Origin: Cytophagales bacterium
GTDB lineage: Bacteria > Bacteroidota > Bacteroidia > Cytophagales > Cyclobacteriaceae
DNA: 35,732 nt
Direction: 5' to 3'
NCBI GenBank assembly: GCA_013298505.1
Contig: JAAFHY010000003.1
Span: forward strand, 1 to 35,732
The notes under the pieces were generated by a model. The model was not told the DNA's origin. It did not search any database and saw only the letters and a program-made list of their open reading frames with translations. Position numbers and translations under genes: made by a program. This document shows, in pieces, positions 15,701-24,497 of this stretch (the stretch's first letter is position 1; each line of letters opens with the position of its first letter).

Positions 15701-15988
15701 TGTTTTTAGTTGTTTAAGGTTGAACAATAGTCAATACTACTGATTTCTAAAATTTGTTTTTTGGGTTTTGGTGAGCCCGGGTATTACCCCCCTATTGACA
15801 AAGCCTAAATATAGAACCGCAGAATAGGGTATATGGAGGATACCCAACCTGCCCTACGCACTGCTTTTGGAGGCCGATCAGATAGGCGGCTTATGCCTTG
15901 GTACTTAGCCGTCAAGACACTTTGAAAAATATCAGACGCCTGAAAGACTAACGGGTGACATTAAATTGTAAGGCAAAAAAGAGTTTCT

Positions 15989-16435
15989 CTATTCTTCTGC
16001 CGCCTTGTTTGCTTTGCGGTAGATATACGAATGATAGATATGCCTGCGGGCAAACCGATCGGGGGTATCTGAGTTTACCAATTTTTGATAAATATTCTTG
16101 GGGATGCTGAAATATTCGTAGCAACTGCCATCGGCAAAGTTTACTTGCAAGGTTTGAGACTTGTATTGGAAGTCTACAATTTTAGAGGCCGTGATGCTGG
16201 CCTCGTACTGTTCGGCTTGCAGTGCATGCGTTTCGGGCGCAATGCTTACCAGCAAATGGTATGCGGCAATAACATGCTTGCTCTTTTCTTCGGCTTCGAG
16301 TTTGGCTTGTGGATTATCATGAAATTTATCGGGATGCCAATCTTTCATGAACGTGCGATAAACTGATTTTAAGTCTTTCAGGTCAATGTCCTTGTCAACG
16401 CCCAACAGCTTTCGGGCTTCTACTATTTTTTTCAT
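15989..16435 (-). CDS. J-domain protein with C-terminal KTSC domain
   Basis: A 148-residue fusion. Residues 1-65 form a J domain with the essential HPD motif in KDWHPDKFH, predicting stimulation of a DnaK-type Hsp70. Residues about 80-140 match the small KTSC domain (LQVNFADGSCYEYFSIPKN, then ARRHIYHSY), which is often found with nucleic-acid-related or stress proteins and has no fixed function. No Gly/Phe or zinc-finger region is present, so it is not a canonical DnaJ. It is probably cytoplasmic and monocistronic, with its own promoter in 16436-16515. Confidence 0.88.
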   Translation of the reverse strand: MKKIVEARKLLGVDKDIDLKDLKSVYRTFMKDWHPDKFHDNPQAKLEAEEKSKHVIAAYHLLVSIAPETHALQAEQYEASITASKIVDFQYKSQTLQVNFADGSCYEYFSIPKNIYQKLVNSDTPDRFARRHIYHSYIYRKANKAAEE

Positions 16436-16515
16436 TTATTGATATTTATTTTACAGGATAAGTGCACGGTTGCGCACATTGAATCCGCTTTTGTATTTTG
16501 AACAGTAAAAAAAGA

Positions 16516-16740
16516 TTATGCTTTGCGGGGAGGAAGCTCGAAGGCTGTTGCCTCGTGCGTAAATTTTTCTTTGTGAGCTCCATCGCAAAATGGCTTGTTG
16601 GCCGACAGCCCACAACGACAAAGGCCTACCACTGTGCGGCCTTGCAAGCCGTAGGCATTACCTTTGGCATCTATTATTTCAAAATCGCCTTCGATTTTTA
16701 TAGAACCGTTGCTATTAACGATCAACTTTGTCGTACCCAT
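16516..16740 (-). CDS. CDGSH-type iron-sulphur protein
   Basis: A 74-residue protein consisting of one CDGSH domain. The 2Fe-2S ligands are in the pattern C-x-C-x2-S-x3-P-x-C-D-G-x-H: LCRCGLSANKPFCDGAH, with three Cys and one His. The N-terminal half is a small beta-rich segment. Such proteins carry a labile, redox-active cluster and are thought to act in electron transfer or iron/redox sensing. The length fits bacterial single-domain members. It is divergently arranged from the GAPDH-like gene, sharing the 115-base region 16741-16855. Confidence 0.92.
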   Translation of the reverse strand: MGTTKLIVNSNGSIKIEGDFEIIDAKGNAYGLQGRTVVGLCRCGLSANKPFCDGAHKEKFTHEATAFELPPRKA

Positions 16741-16855
16741 GGTATTTTATTTTCGGCCGCAAGGTACGCTTGATTTAGTGGCTTGCCAAATTGGTTCGCA
16801 TTTCGATCAGTATTCTTAGTAACATTGTACGGTTATTTTAGGTGCAGAATTTATT

Positions 16856-17836
16856 ATGGATAGATTGGCAATTAACGGAATGGGGAGAATTGGTCGAACG
16901 CTGCTGCGGGTTTTACACCAACGGAACATGCTGACGAGTGTTGTGGCTGTCAACGACATTATGCCCAAAGAAAATTTGATTTATCTGCTCACCTACGATT
17001 CGATACGTGGCTCGTTTCCCACAGAAATAAAATCTACTCAAAATGGTTTTTCGATCAACGACCAAGAGATAATGTATTTGCAACAGCCTAATCTTGCTGA
17101 ATTGAATTGGCGAACGCATGATGTAAATATAGTAGTAGAGGCAACGGGTCTTTTTACACACTCGTCTGAAGCAAAGCACCATTTAGTGGCAGGGGCTAAT
17201 AAGGTATTGCTCACTACGTATTCAAAAGATATTGCCTCAACAATCTTAGGTGTTCATTCTACTCAGCCAAGCAGCACTCTTATTTCGCCTGGCGATTGCA
17301 CCATCAATTGCGTTGCACCACTTATCCATACGATCGAAAAAACGTATGGCATTGGGTCTGTGCATATAAACGTAATACAAGGCTACACCACCCGACAAGA
17401 ATTATTAGATAGCCCCTATAAAGGATTGCGCAGAGGCAGGGCGGCAGCCCACTCGATTATTCCCTTTGAAGTAAACATACGCCCCGTACTCGAAACCATT
17501 TTCCCTGCATTGAGTGGCAAGATTGAAACGATGAGTACGCGGGTTCCTATTCCGTGTGGCGCACTAGCCGACCTTTCTATTGTATTGAAAAATAGAACGG
17601 ATGCAGATTCTCTAAACAAGTTATTTCAAGATTCATCGCAAAATGAATTGAAAAATATTGTTTCGATCACATTCGATCCGATTGTTTCGGTTGATGTTTT
17701 GGGCAATGCCCATTCTTCTGTAATTGATGGCACGCTTACTAAAGTTACCAACGGCACACATGTAAAATTGCTCGCATGGTTTGATAATGAATGGGGCTAT
17801 TCAAATCGGTTGGCCGATTGGTTAGAGAAAATGTAG
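16856..17836 (+). CDS. Divergent glyceraldehyde-3-phosphate dehydrogenase family protein
   Basis: A 326-residue GAPDH-fold protein. The NAD-binding Rossmann motif INGMGRIGR opens it, and VEATGLFTH follows. The catalytic Cys is kept (Cys148 in SPGDCTINCVAP), as is the C-terminal AWFDNEWGYSNR. The normal catalytic His of the VHxYT motif is Gln175 here (VIQGYT). The inorganic-phosphate loop usually reading RAAALNIIPTSTGAAK is changed to RAAAHSIIPFEVNIRP, so substrate handling must differ. It may act on another aldehyde, have lost phosphorylating activity, or be regulatory. It is unlikely to be the main glycolytic enzyme. It converges with the M24 peptidase 52 bases downstream. Confidence 0.88.
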   Translation: MDRLAINGMGRIGRTLLRVLHQRNMLTSVVAVNDIMPKENLIYLLTYDSIRGSFPTEIKSTQNGFSINDQEIMYLQQPNLAELNWRTHDVNIVVEATGLFTHSSEAKHHLVAGANKVLLTTYSKDIASTILGVHSTQPSSTLISPGDCTINCVAPLIHTIEKTYGIGSVHINVIQGYTTRQELLDSPYKGLRRGRAAAHSIIPFEVNIRPVLETIFPALSGKIETMSTRVPIPCGALADLSIVLKNRTDADSLNKLFQDSSQNELKNIVSITFDPIVSVDVLGNAHSSVIDGTLTKVTNGTHVKLLAWFDNEWGYSNRLADWLEKM

Positions 17837-17888
17837 CGTTGACATATCTACGCTTAGAATTTTTCGGTAGCCTACTGGGTTCAGTTAT

Positions 17889-19187
17889 TTATTTTATCAA
17901 AAGCACTCTTCTGTTTATTGGGTACAACCATTCCACTCCTCGTTCAGTAACGATGGCATCGTCCTCTAAGGGAATACGCAACTTCTTTCCTCCCCATTCG
18001 GGGATGGGTGTAAAGGCGAAGAACTCAATCGAAAAAAGATTGCTGGGCTTCACCACGTAGTTGAGTTGAACCGGATTGAAAAAGGCAATCGATGGCCCCG
18101 TGCCATGCCCCCAATCGCCAACGGAATGACAGCCAATAATGACATCCGTTTTTTCATCTGTATTTGGTTTATTGAATTCAATTTGTGAATAACCACTTTC
18201 CTTTAACGCTTTGTAAATGTTTATTTCATTTTGCTTTGCCGTGATACCTGCCTTGATATTGCTGATCACAACTTGCCTCACTTTTATCGCTTGATCAAAT
18301 GCATGTTGAATACTCTTGGGCACCTCTTTTTCACCCTCCTTCAACACATACGCCATCCGCTTCATATCGGTGTACATATTTAAATAGCCAACACCCCAAT
18401 CCAACATCAAAATATCTCCGCGTTGAATGATCCGATCTGTAGAGGTGGCTTCAATGCCATTTGGCCCGGTTACATAAATCGATGGCATGCCAAAAGAAGA
18501 CTGCAAATTGTTTTTGAAGAGTTGCTCCTTCATCCACCAGGCTACATCCTCTAAGGTAGTAACGCCAGGGGTAATTACTTCATTGGATAAAGCGCGTTCT
18601 GCGAATTGATACGAATAATCTCCGGCCTCAGTGAAGGCAGCAATTTCAGAAGCAACGTGGCGCGACCGGAAATCAGAAAATAATTTTTCGGCAGATACAA
18701 AACGAGTTTCATATTTACTTCCTAAAAGTTGAGCCAACTCTTGCCTGCCAGTGTACGATAGGCCATCGGCACTACCCATGTCTTTTGACATATTGAGACC
18801 AATGCGCTTCGGATCGCGCTTTGCAACAAACTCTTTTAACTCAGCTTCTGATCCAAAATAGTCGTAGGCCTTCGTTTCTTCTAGCAAATATCCGTCAATA
18901 CCCAACACCGCGCGTTCAATGCGCGGTTTACCGATGTCGGTAAAAATGTAGTAACCATTATGAAAAACATATCCTTCGCCCAACTCTTGATAGAGTGGAT
19001 CGAAGTTTCCCTCACGGCACATGATGATCCACATGTCAATTTTGTTTTCGCGCATTACTTCAGGCAAAATCAAATCGAATTTATCAAGGCGTATTTGGTT
19101 TGATTTTCTCCATCTGCGGAAAGCTTCTTGCGAGAAGGCGGTAGTTATACATAAAATTGCCAGAAAAGCCAGTGTGATTTTTTTCAT
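17889..19187 (-). CDS. Exported M24 family metallopeptidase (Xaa-Pro aminopeptidase-like)
   Basis: A 432-residue protein with a signal peptide (MKKITLAFLAILC, cleavage after TAFSQ). The N-terminal domain (to about 190) is a creatinase/prolidase-like fold. The pita-bread catalytic domain shows the five metal ligands: Asp in LMLDWGVGY, Asp in MYTDMKR, His in GHGTGPS, Glu in FSIEFFAF and Glu in IVTERGVEWL. It should release N-terminal residues preceding proline, or cleave related dipeptides, in the periplasm. It is probably transcribed alone; the region 19188-19413 upstream contains the tldE terminator and its promoter. Confidence 0.9.
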   Translation of the reverse strand: MKKITLAFLAILCITTAFSQEAFRRWRKSNQIRLDKFDLILPEVMRENKIDMWIIMCREGNFDPLYQELGEGYVFHNGYYIFTDIGKPRIERAVLGIDGYLLEETKAYDYFGSEAELKEFVAKRDPKRIGLNMSKDMGSADGLSYTGRQELAQLLGSKYETRFVSAEKLFSDFRSRHVASEIAAFTEAGDYSYQFAERALSNEVITPGVTTLEDVAWWMKEQLFKNNLQSSFGMPSIYVTGPNGIEATSTDRIIQRGDILMLDWGVGYLNMYTDMKRMAYVLKEGEKEVPKSIQHAFDQAIKVRQVVISNIKAGITAKQNEINIYKALKESGYSQIEFNKPNTDEKTDVIIGCHSVGDWGHGTGPSIAFFNPVQLNYVVKPSNLFSIEFFAFTPIPEWGGKKLRIPLEDDAIVTERGVEWLYPINRRVLLIK

Positions 19188-19340
19188 AAATGGAGTTCAA
19201 AGGGTTAATCAAGTATAGTGGAAAGTTACAGGTTGAGCAAGCGTAATTACCATGTACCCTAATTGTTGGCTTGATTCTTCATAAATAGATCAAGTAACGT
19301 TTTTAAATCGCTTTATCAATCAATAGATTTTAGGACACAA

Positions 19341-19370
19341 AAAATCCCCAGCCTTTCAGCCGAGGATTTT
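19341..19370 (-). terminator. Rho-independent terminator of the tldD-tldD-tldE operon
   Basis: 12-base arms (19341-19352 and 19359-19370), pairing at 10 of 12 positions, flank the loop CTTTCA. On the minus strand the stem runs into TTTTTTGTG. It lies about 45 bases past the tldE stop. Confidence 0.75.
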
Positions 19371-19413
19371 AATCTCCATCTCACTTCTTATGTCTTACGT
19401 CTAGCTGCTATAC

Positions 19414-20760
19414 TTACACCGCATCCGACAAACTAGAAAACGTAAAATCTCTGATTTTCATCGCGGGTATCAATGAACTCCCTCCGCCACCTGGACCACC
19501 ACCACTGGCTACACGCATTTGCTTGCCAAGGGTCTCTAAATTATTGAGCATAATTACAGGACTTTCGTTGAAGCGGAAATTTTTGATCGGGTGTTTAATT
19601 TTACCGTTCTCGATATAGAAGGTACCATCTCTTGTTAAACCTGTGTACAATAGTGTTTGCGGGTCAACCGCACGGATGTACCAGAAGCGAGTGACCAACA
19701 CTCCCTTCTTGGTGTCTTTAATCATATCTTCAATGGAAGCGTTGCCGCCATCCATAATCCGGTTTCCCGGAAACGGAGTAGCCTCTGTATTTTTTTGCGA
19801 AGCCCAATAGCGATCGTAAATCATATTAGCTACTGTACCATTTTTTATCAAATCCATTTTCTTGCGAGGCAATCCATTACCCGCCCAGTTGCCCGTAGGC
19901 ACTTCTTCGTTCCACGGATCGGTATAAATGTTCACGCGCTCATCTACAATTTTTTCGCCCAACTTAGTGCCTCCACCTTTTTTGGAAAGAAAACTTCTTC
20001 CTTCATCGGCTTGACGTGCATTCATGGAGAAGAGCATCAACCCCAAAAGATCCGCGGCAGCGTTTGGCTCAAGTATTACCGTGTACTTGCCAGGCTCGAT
20101 GGCCTTAGCATCGCGCGACCGCAATGCTTTCTCCATCGCAATCGCAGATGCTTCAGCAGTGTTCAGCTTGTTGACGTCATTAAAATTTCTTGCTACCCAG
20201 CCAGAACCTGTTCCATCGTTCGAGCGCATGGTAACTGTAAAATCTACCCCAGTTGATTTATTGTAAGCAAAAGCACCTTTGCTATTCATAAGAGAACTAA
20301 AGCCTCTCCCATCTTCTAAGAACCCTGCTGCGGTAATTTCCTTTTTCGAAGCAGGTATAATACTATCTGCTGCTGCTTGCGCGCGATACTCGGGAGTTAT
20401 TTTGGCAGTTGATTCTATAAATGTTTTTGCTTCGGCTCCATAGGTTTGTTGTGGCAATGGCTCCATGAACTCTGGGTTTTCTGGCGCAAGCCGCGACAAT
20501 TCTTCGGCACGCCTCACCACTTTTTCCAACGAGGCATCATCAAATTCATTGATGGAGGCCGAGCCTACTTTTTTACCTACGTAGGATTGCACCGTTAAGT
20601 TCACGTTACTATCCTCACCAGAGGTAGATACACTGTTGCGAGCATATCGAATGTTGCCGCCATCGTTGCCATTGAGGTTGGCTTCAATTCCATCCGCTTT
20701 AGAAAAGCCTACCACCTTTTCCAGTATTTTTTTTGCTTCTTCTTTTGAGAGTATTGCCAT
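19414..20760 (-). CDS. tldE: TldE/PmbA-family protein (metalloprotease partner subunit)
   Basis: A 448-residue homologue of TldE/PmbA, the non-catalytic partner in the TldD-TldE heterodimeric metalloprotease that degrades unfolded peptides and matures some peptide antibiotics. Visible features are the N-terminal VQSYVGKKVGSAS strand region, EPGKYTVILEPNAAADLL before the site where TldD has its zinc motif (no HExxxH here), and a Gly-rich C-terminal stretch (RVASGGGPGGGG) followed by MKIRDFTFSS. There is no signal peptide, unlike the two TldD genes upstream. It is separated from the upstream TldD by about 90 bases with palindromic repeats, and is followed by a terminator, so it closes the operon. 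Confidence 0.85.
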   Translation of the reverse strand: MAILSKEEAKKILEKVVGFSKADGIEANLNGNDGGNIRYARNSVSTSGEDSNVNLTVQSYVGKKVGSASINEFDDASLEKVVRRAEELSRLAPENPEFMEPLPQQTYGAEAKTFIESTAKITPEYRAQAAADSIIPASKKEITAAGFLEDGRGFSSLMNSKGAFAYNKSTGVDFTVTMRSNDGTGSGWVARNFNDVNKLNTAEASAIAMEKALRSRDAKAIEPGKYTVILEPNAAADLLGLMLFSMNARQADEGRSFLSKKGGGTKLGEKIVDERVNIYTDPWNEEVPTGNWAGNGLPRKKMDLIKNGTVANMIYDRYWASQKNTEATPFPGNRIMDGGNASIEDMIKDTKKGVLVTRFWYIRAVDPQTLLYTGLTRDGTFYIENGKIKHPIKNFRFNESPVIMLNNLETLGKQMRVASGGGPGGGGSSLIPAMKIRDFTFSSLSDAV

Positions 20761-20853
20761 AATTCGTTGTTGGTTAATAGTTGTTCGTTATTCGTTGCTG
20801 GTTGTTCGTTTTAGTTGTTCGCGATTAACGACCAACCATCATCGACCAACAAT
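20761..20853. repeat. GTTGTTCGTT-rich hairpin-forming spacer
   Basis: This spacer is built of short degenerate repeats of GTTGTTCGTT and CGTTGTTGGTT, followed from 20827 by complementary AACGACCAACCATC and CGACCAAC. It can fold into a long imperfect hairpin. It is related in sequence to 22495-22579 in the neighbouring spacer of the same operon. Confidence 0.7.
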
Positions 20854-22494
20854 TTAAATTGTTCTTCCTGTATTGATAACATTCACTCCGTTGAAACGTG
20901 CAGTAGCCGATCCGTGAGAAACTGCATTCGACTGACTCGGTTGCCCTTTGCCATCGTTGAAAGCCCCATTTAACCGGTAATCGCGTTCATCACAAATTTG
21001 GGTGCACGAATTCCAGAACTCATTAGTATTTGCCTGATACGCCACGTCTTTCAGCATGCCTTCAATTTTTCCGTTCTTGATTTCAAAGAACAACACTCCG
21101 CCAAATTGAAAATTGTAGCGTTGCTGATCGATAGAGAACGAACCGTCTTTCACAATATAAATTCCTTTTTCAATGCCGGCCACCATTTGATCAGGCGTGA
21201 GCGATTGCTTGCCTGGTTGCAAGGAAACATTCGCCATGCGCTGAAACTGCACATCGCTCCAGCTTTGCGAGTAGCAGCAACCGTGTGATTCTTTTTGGCC
21301 AATGATATTGACCTGATCGCGAATGGCCTGGTAGTTAACGAGCACACCATCTTTAATCAACTCCCATGATTTACACTTCACACCTTCATCATCATACCCA
21401 ACATTGCCCAGCGAGCCGATTTGAGTTTTATCTGCCATTATATTTACAATGTCGCTACCGAATTTGAATTTTTTTGATTGCCACTTATCGAGGGTCAAGA
21501 AACTGGTTCCTGCAAAGTTGGCCTCGTAACCTAATACTCGATCTAACTCGGTTGGGTGACCTACACTTTCATGGATTGTCAACCATAGGTGTGAAGGCTC
21601 TAACATCAAATCATATTTGCCAGGCTCTACTGATTTAGCCTCAATCATTTGTTTAGCTTGCTCTGCTGCCATGGTAGCATCTTCAATCATGTCATACGAC
21701 TTATTGTATAAGATGATACCGCCCGGCCCTTGGATTTTATCTTCCGCCTTTCCATCTAAGTATTCATAGCCCATTCCGACAGGCGCACTGAATGCTGCGC
21801 GTGTTTTAAATTGTCCCGATTGGCGATCTACCATCGACACCTGAAAATTGGGCCAAGTGCGGTGCACATCTTGATCAATGTAGGAACCTTCGCTAGAGGC
21901 AAAATATTTTTGTTCATTCACTAAAAACATAATGCTGTTGACAAAGCTCGCACCCTTCTCCAGTGCTTTTGCATTCGCGGCAAGCAGCAAGTCCACTTTA
22001 TCTTTTACAGGAACTTCAAATCCATTTTTTACAATAGGCGTTTTCCAATTTACTTCTCCATACGAAGGCGTGGCGGCCAACTTTACTGGTTCTTTCTGAA
22101 ATTTTGAATTTGCTTTCGCAATGGCAACGGCACGCTCAGTAGTTTTCTTAATGCCATCTGGCGTTACATTGTTACTGGCGGCAAAGCCCCAGGTTCCATT
22201 CGCAATCACCCGAATGCCAACACCAAATGATTCGGTGTTTGTGACGCCTTGCACTTTCTTTTCGCGAGTGGTAACAAATTGATTTAAGTATCGACCAATT
22301 CGCACATCGGTGTAAGAAGCACCTAATCCTTTCGCGGTGTTCAATGCTACATCGGCCAATTGTTTTTTCTGTGCCGTGTCCAGCAAAGGAGTAAGCATGT
22401 GCGCGATGTCCACCTCTTGCGCAAAGCCAGAGAAAGGTAAGGCCATGGCTCCTGCACTAAGTCCTGCTAGTTGAATAAAATCTCTCCTCTTCAT
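20854..22494 (-). CDS. tldD: TldD-family zinc metalloprotease, Tat-exported, copy 1
   Basis: 546 residues from the ATG at 22494. The frame is open further up to 22563, but those codons lie in spacer repeats, and the chosen start puts a Tat signal at the N terminus (MKRRDFIQLAGLSAG, then MALPF). The zinc motif HESVGHPTELD, about 310 residues in, is the HExxxH of TldD, and a C-terminal Cys-rich part (NSCTQICDERD) offers the third ligand. The whole length is collinear with the second copy at 22581-24221 (about two thirds identical by eye), so the pair arose by tandem duplication. It probably works with the TldE-like protein downstream. Unlike E. coli TldD, it is predicted to be exported folded. 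Confidence 0.9.
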   Translation of the reverse strand: MKRRDFIQLAGLSAGAMALPFSGFAQEVDIAHMLTPLLDTAQKKQLADVALNTAKGLGASYTDVRIGRYLNQFVTTREKKVQGVTNTESFGVGIRVIANGTWGFAASNNVTPDGIKKTTERAVAIAKANSKFQKEPVKLAATPSYGEVNWKTPIVKNGFEVPVKDKVDLLLAANAKALEKGASFVNSIMFLVNEQKYFASSEGSYIDQDVHRTWPNFQVSMVDRQSGQFKTRAAFSAPVGMGYEYLDGKAEDKIQGPGGIILYNKSYDMIEDATMAAEQAKQMIEAKSVEPGKYDLMLEPSHLWLTIHESVGHPTELDRVLGYEANFAGTSFLTLDKWQSKKFKFGSDIVNIMADKTQIGSLGNVGYDDEGVKCKSWELIKDGVLVNYQAIRDQVNIIGQKESHGCCYSQSWSDVQFQRMANVSLQPGKQSLTPDQMVAGIEKGIYIVKDGSFSIDQQRYNFQFGGVLFFEIKNGKIEGMLKDVAYQANTNEFWNSCTQICDERDYRLNGAFNDGKGQPSQSNAVSHGSATARFNGVNVINTGRTI

Positions 22495-22579
22495 ATTCGT
22501 TGATCGTTGTTGGTTATTCGTTGATCGTTGTTGGTTGCTGATAATTGTCCGAATAACGGCCAACCATCAACGAACAACG
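22495..22579. repeat. Tandem 21-bp repeat plus inverted arm between the tldD copies
   Basis: Two perfect copies of a 21-bp unit (22495-22515 and 22516-22536) are followed by an inverted arm at 22562-22579 that pairs with 22519-22536 at 16 of 18 positions. The whole can fold into one hairpin. It starts immediately upstream of the downstream tldD ATG and reaches within 2 bases of the stop of the other copy. The spacer at 20761-20853 is a relative of it. Confidence 0.85.
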
Positions 22580-22580
22580 T

Positions 22581-24221
22581 TTATATTGTTCTGCCCGTAT
22601 TAATTACATTCACTCCATTAAACCGCGCTGTCGAACTTCCATGCGATACCGCGCTCACTTGGGAGGGTTGTCCTTTTCCATCGAAGAATGACCCAAACAT
22701 ACGGTAATCCTTGTCGTCACATACTTTCACGCAACTATTCCAAAACTCTTGCGTGTTTGATTGATAAGCAACATCATTGATGATGCCAACAATCTGTCCG
22801 TTTTTGATTTCATAAAATACAGTACCACCAAATTGAAAATTGTACCGCTGCTGATCGATTGAATACGATCCTCTTCCTGCGATGTAGATTCCCTTCTCAA
22901 CGTCTTTTATCATTTGATCAATCGAGTAGGCCTCTTTGCCTGGAGCCAACGAAACATTAGGCATCCGCTGGAACTGCACATCGCTCCAACTTTGTGAATA
23001 CGCACATCCGTGTGATTCGTTTTGACCCAACATATGAACTTGGTCGCGTATCGCCTGAAAGTTGACAAGAATTCCATCTTTGATCAAATCCCATCGCTTG
23101 CATTTCACGCCTTCATCGTCATAGCCCACAGCGCCTAATGAGCCTGGTTGTGTCTTATCGGCAAAAATGTTTACCTGCTTACTGCCGTAGTTAAATGTTC
23201 CCGATTTCAATTTATCAATGCTGGCAAAACTAGTGCCTGCATAATTAGCTTCGTAGCCAAGTATGCGGTCCAATTCCAACGGGTGGCCAACACTTTCGTG
23301 GATGGTTAAGCCCAAGTGGTTTGGCTCTAGCACTAAATCATATTTTCCTGGCTCTACCGATTTTGCTGAAATCATTTCCTTCGCCTGACGTGCGGCAGTA
23401 GTTGCATCCTCAATCATGTCGTAGCTATTGCGGTATAACACCATGCCAGTAGGAGTAGATAATTTATCTTCTGCCTTCGGGATCATGTACTCGTAACCCA
23501 TCCCCATCGGGGCACTCATCGCATCGCGTGATTTGAATTTGCCGGATGCACGATCGATCACATTCACCGTAAAGGTGGGCCAGATGCGATGGATATCTTG
23601 GTCGATATAAGAACCATCGGTAGAAGCAAAATATTTTTGTTCGTTTACCTGAAAGAGATTCGAACTGGCAAAGTTGGCACCACCTTTTTGAGCTGCCGCA
23701 TTGGTACTTAGCAATAACTCTACTTTTTCAGAAACAGGAACTTCAAATGCATTTTTTTGAATGGGTGTATTCCACGAAACTTCTCCGTACCCCTGAACGG
23801 GCGCGAGTTTCACTGGCTCTGTTTGGAATTTGCTATTTGCTTTCGCGATGGCAATGGCGCGCTCGGTTGCTTTTTTTATTCCGTCAACCGATACATCGTT
23901 GGTAGAGGCAAAGCCCCAAGTACCTTTTGCAATCACACGGATTCCTACACCAAATGACTCTGAACTTTGAATGCCTTGCACACGAGTTTCACGCGTGTTG
24001 ATAAATTGATTTAAGTAACGACCAATCCGCACATCTGCATACGATGCGCCAGCACTCTTGGCAGTATTGAGAGCTACATCGGCCAATTGTTTTTTCTGAT
24101 TAGCTGTCAACGGCACTTCCAACAATGCCTCAATCGAAACAGGGTTTCCCATCATCGGAAAAGGAAGAGCCATACCGCCTAATCCAAGTCCTGCCAACTG
24201 AACAAAATCACGTCTTTTCAT
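22581..24221 (-). CDS. tldD: TldD-family zinc metalloprotease, Tat-exported, copy 2 (operon head)
   Basis: A 546-residue protein with a Tat signal (MKRRDFVQLAGLGLGGMALP). The zinc motif HESVGHPLELDR is at residues 308-318, preceded by EPGKYDLVLEPNHLGLT. The C-terminal Cys (NSCVKVCDDKDYR) and the closing GVNVINTGRTI are shared with copy 1, so both genes are probably functional. It is the first gene of the operon: the region 24222-24497 upstream is divergent from proC and must hold both promoters, but I see no clear consensus there. Two TldD proteins with a single TldE suggest alternative heterodimers or specialisation of one copy. The substrate is unknown; no peptide-antibiotic precursor gene was seen nearby. 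Confidence 0.92.
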   Translation of the reverse strand: MKRRDFVQLAGLGLGGMALPFPMMGNPVSIEALLEVPLTANQKKQLADVALNTAKSAGASYADVRIGRYLNQFINTRETRVQGIQSSESFGVGIRVIAKGTWGFASTNDVSVDGIKKATERAIAIAKANSKFQTEPVKLAPVQGYGEVSWNTPIQKNAFEVPVSEKVELLLSTNAAAQKGGANFASSNLFQVNEQKYFASTDGSYIDQDIHRIWPTFTVNVIDRASGKFKSRDAMSAPMGMGYEYMIPKAEDKLSTPTGMVLYRNSYDMIEDATTAARQAKEMISAKSVEPGKYDLVLEPNHLGLTIHESVGHPLELDRILGYEANYAGTSFASIDKLKSGTFNYGSKQVNIFADKTQPGSLGAVGYDDEGVKCKRWDLIKDGILVNFQAIRDQVHMLGQNESHGCAYSQSWSDVQFQRMPNVSLAPGKEAYSIDQMIKDVEKGIYIAGRGSYSIDQQRYNFQFGGTVFYEIKNGQIVGIINDVAYQSNTQEFWNSCVKVCDDKDYRMFGSFFDGKGQPSQVSAVSHGSSTARFNGVNVINTGRTI

Positions 24222-24497
24222 ATATCAAACAGTATTTAGTAGTAAGTACCAAGCATCCAGACACGATTCATACTACGAACCAAGATTTGAAAAGTAGCTA
24301 AAACCATATTAGAAAAAGTAAAAATTATACACAGAGTTGATAAAACTTGCGATGAGCGGAGGATAAACCGTTTATTAAATATTTCGTAGTCTGTTAATTT
24401 ATTGCAACCGATTTAATTTCTCAGAAATGGATCTTTCAAACTTCAGATTAATAGTCCGCTAAAACCTACTTAACTTGAAGGGATTTAATGAAGATAT

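Noticed and set aside
15701-15988. Possible RNA gene in a GC-rich spacer
   Set aside because: No tRNA cloverleaf, riboswitch core or clear terminator could be traced in the 288-base spacer.
17835-17864. Terminator between the GAPDH-like gene and the M24 peptidase
   Set aside because: Only a 5-bp stem (AGCGT/ACGCT) with a 10-base loop; too weak to call.
19657-20256. 199-codon plus-strand ORF
   Set aside because: It lies fully opposite tldE, which has clear family matches along its whole length.
19414-24221. RiPP/microcin maturation cluster because of TldD/TldE
   Set aside because: No precursor peptide, cyclase or exporter gene was found next to the operon; TldD/E have housekeeping roles too.
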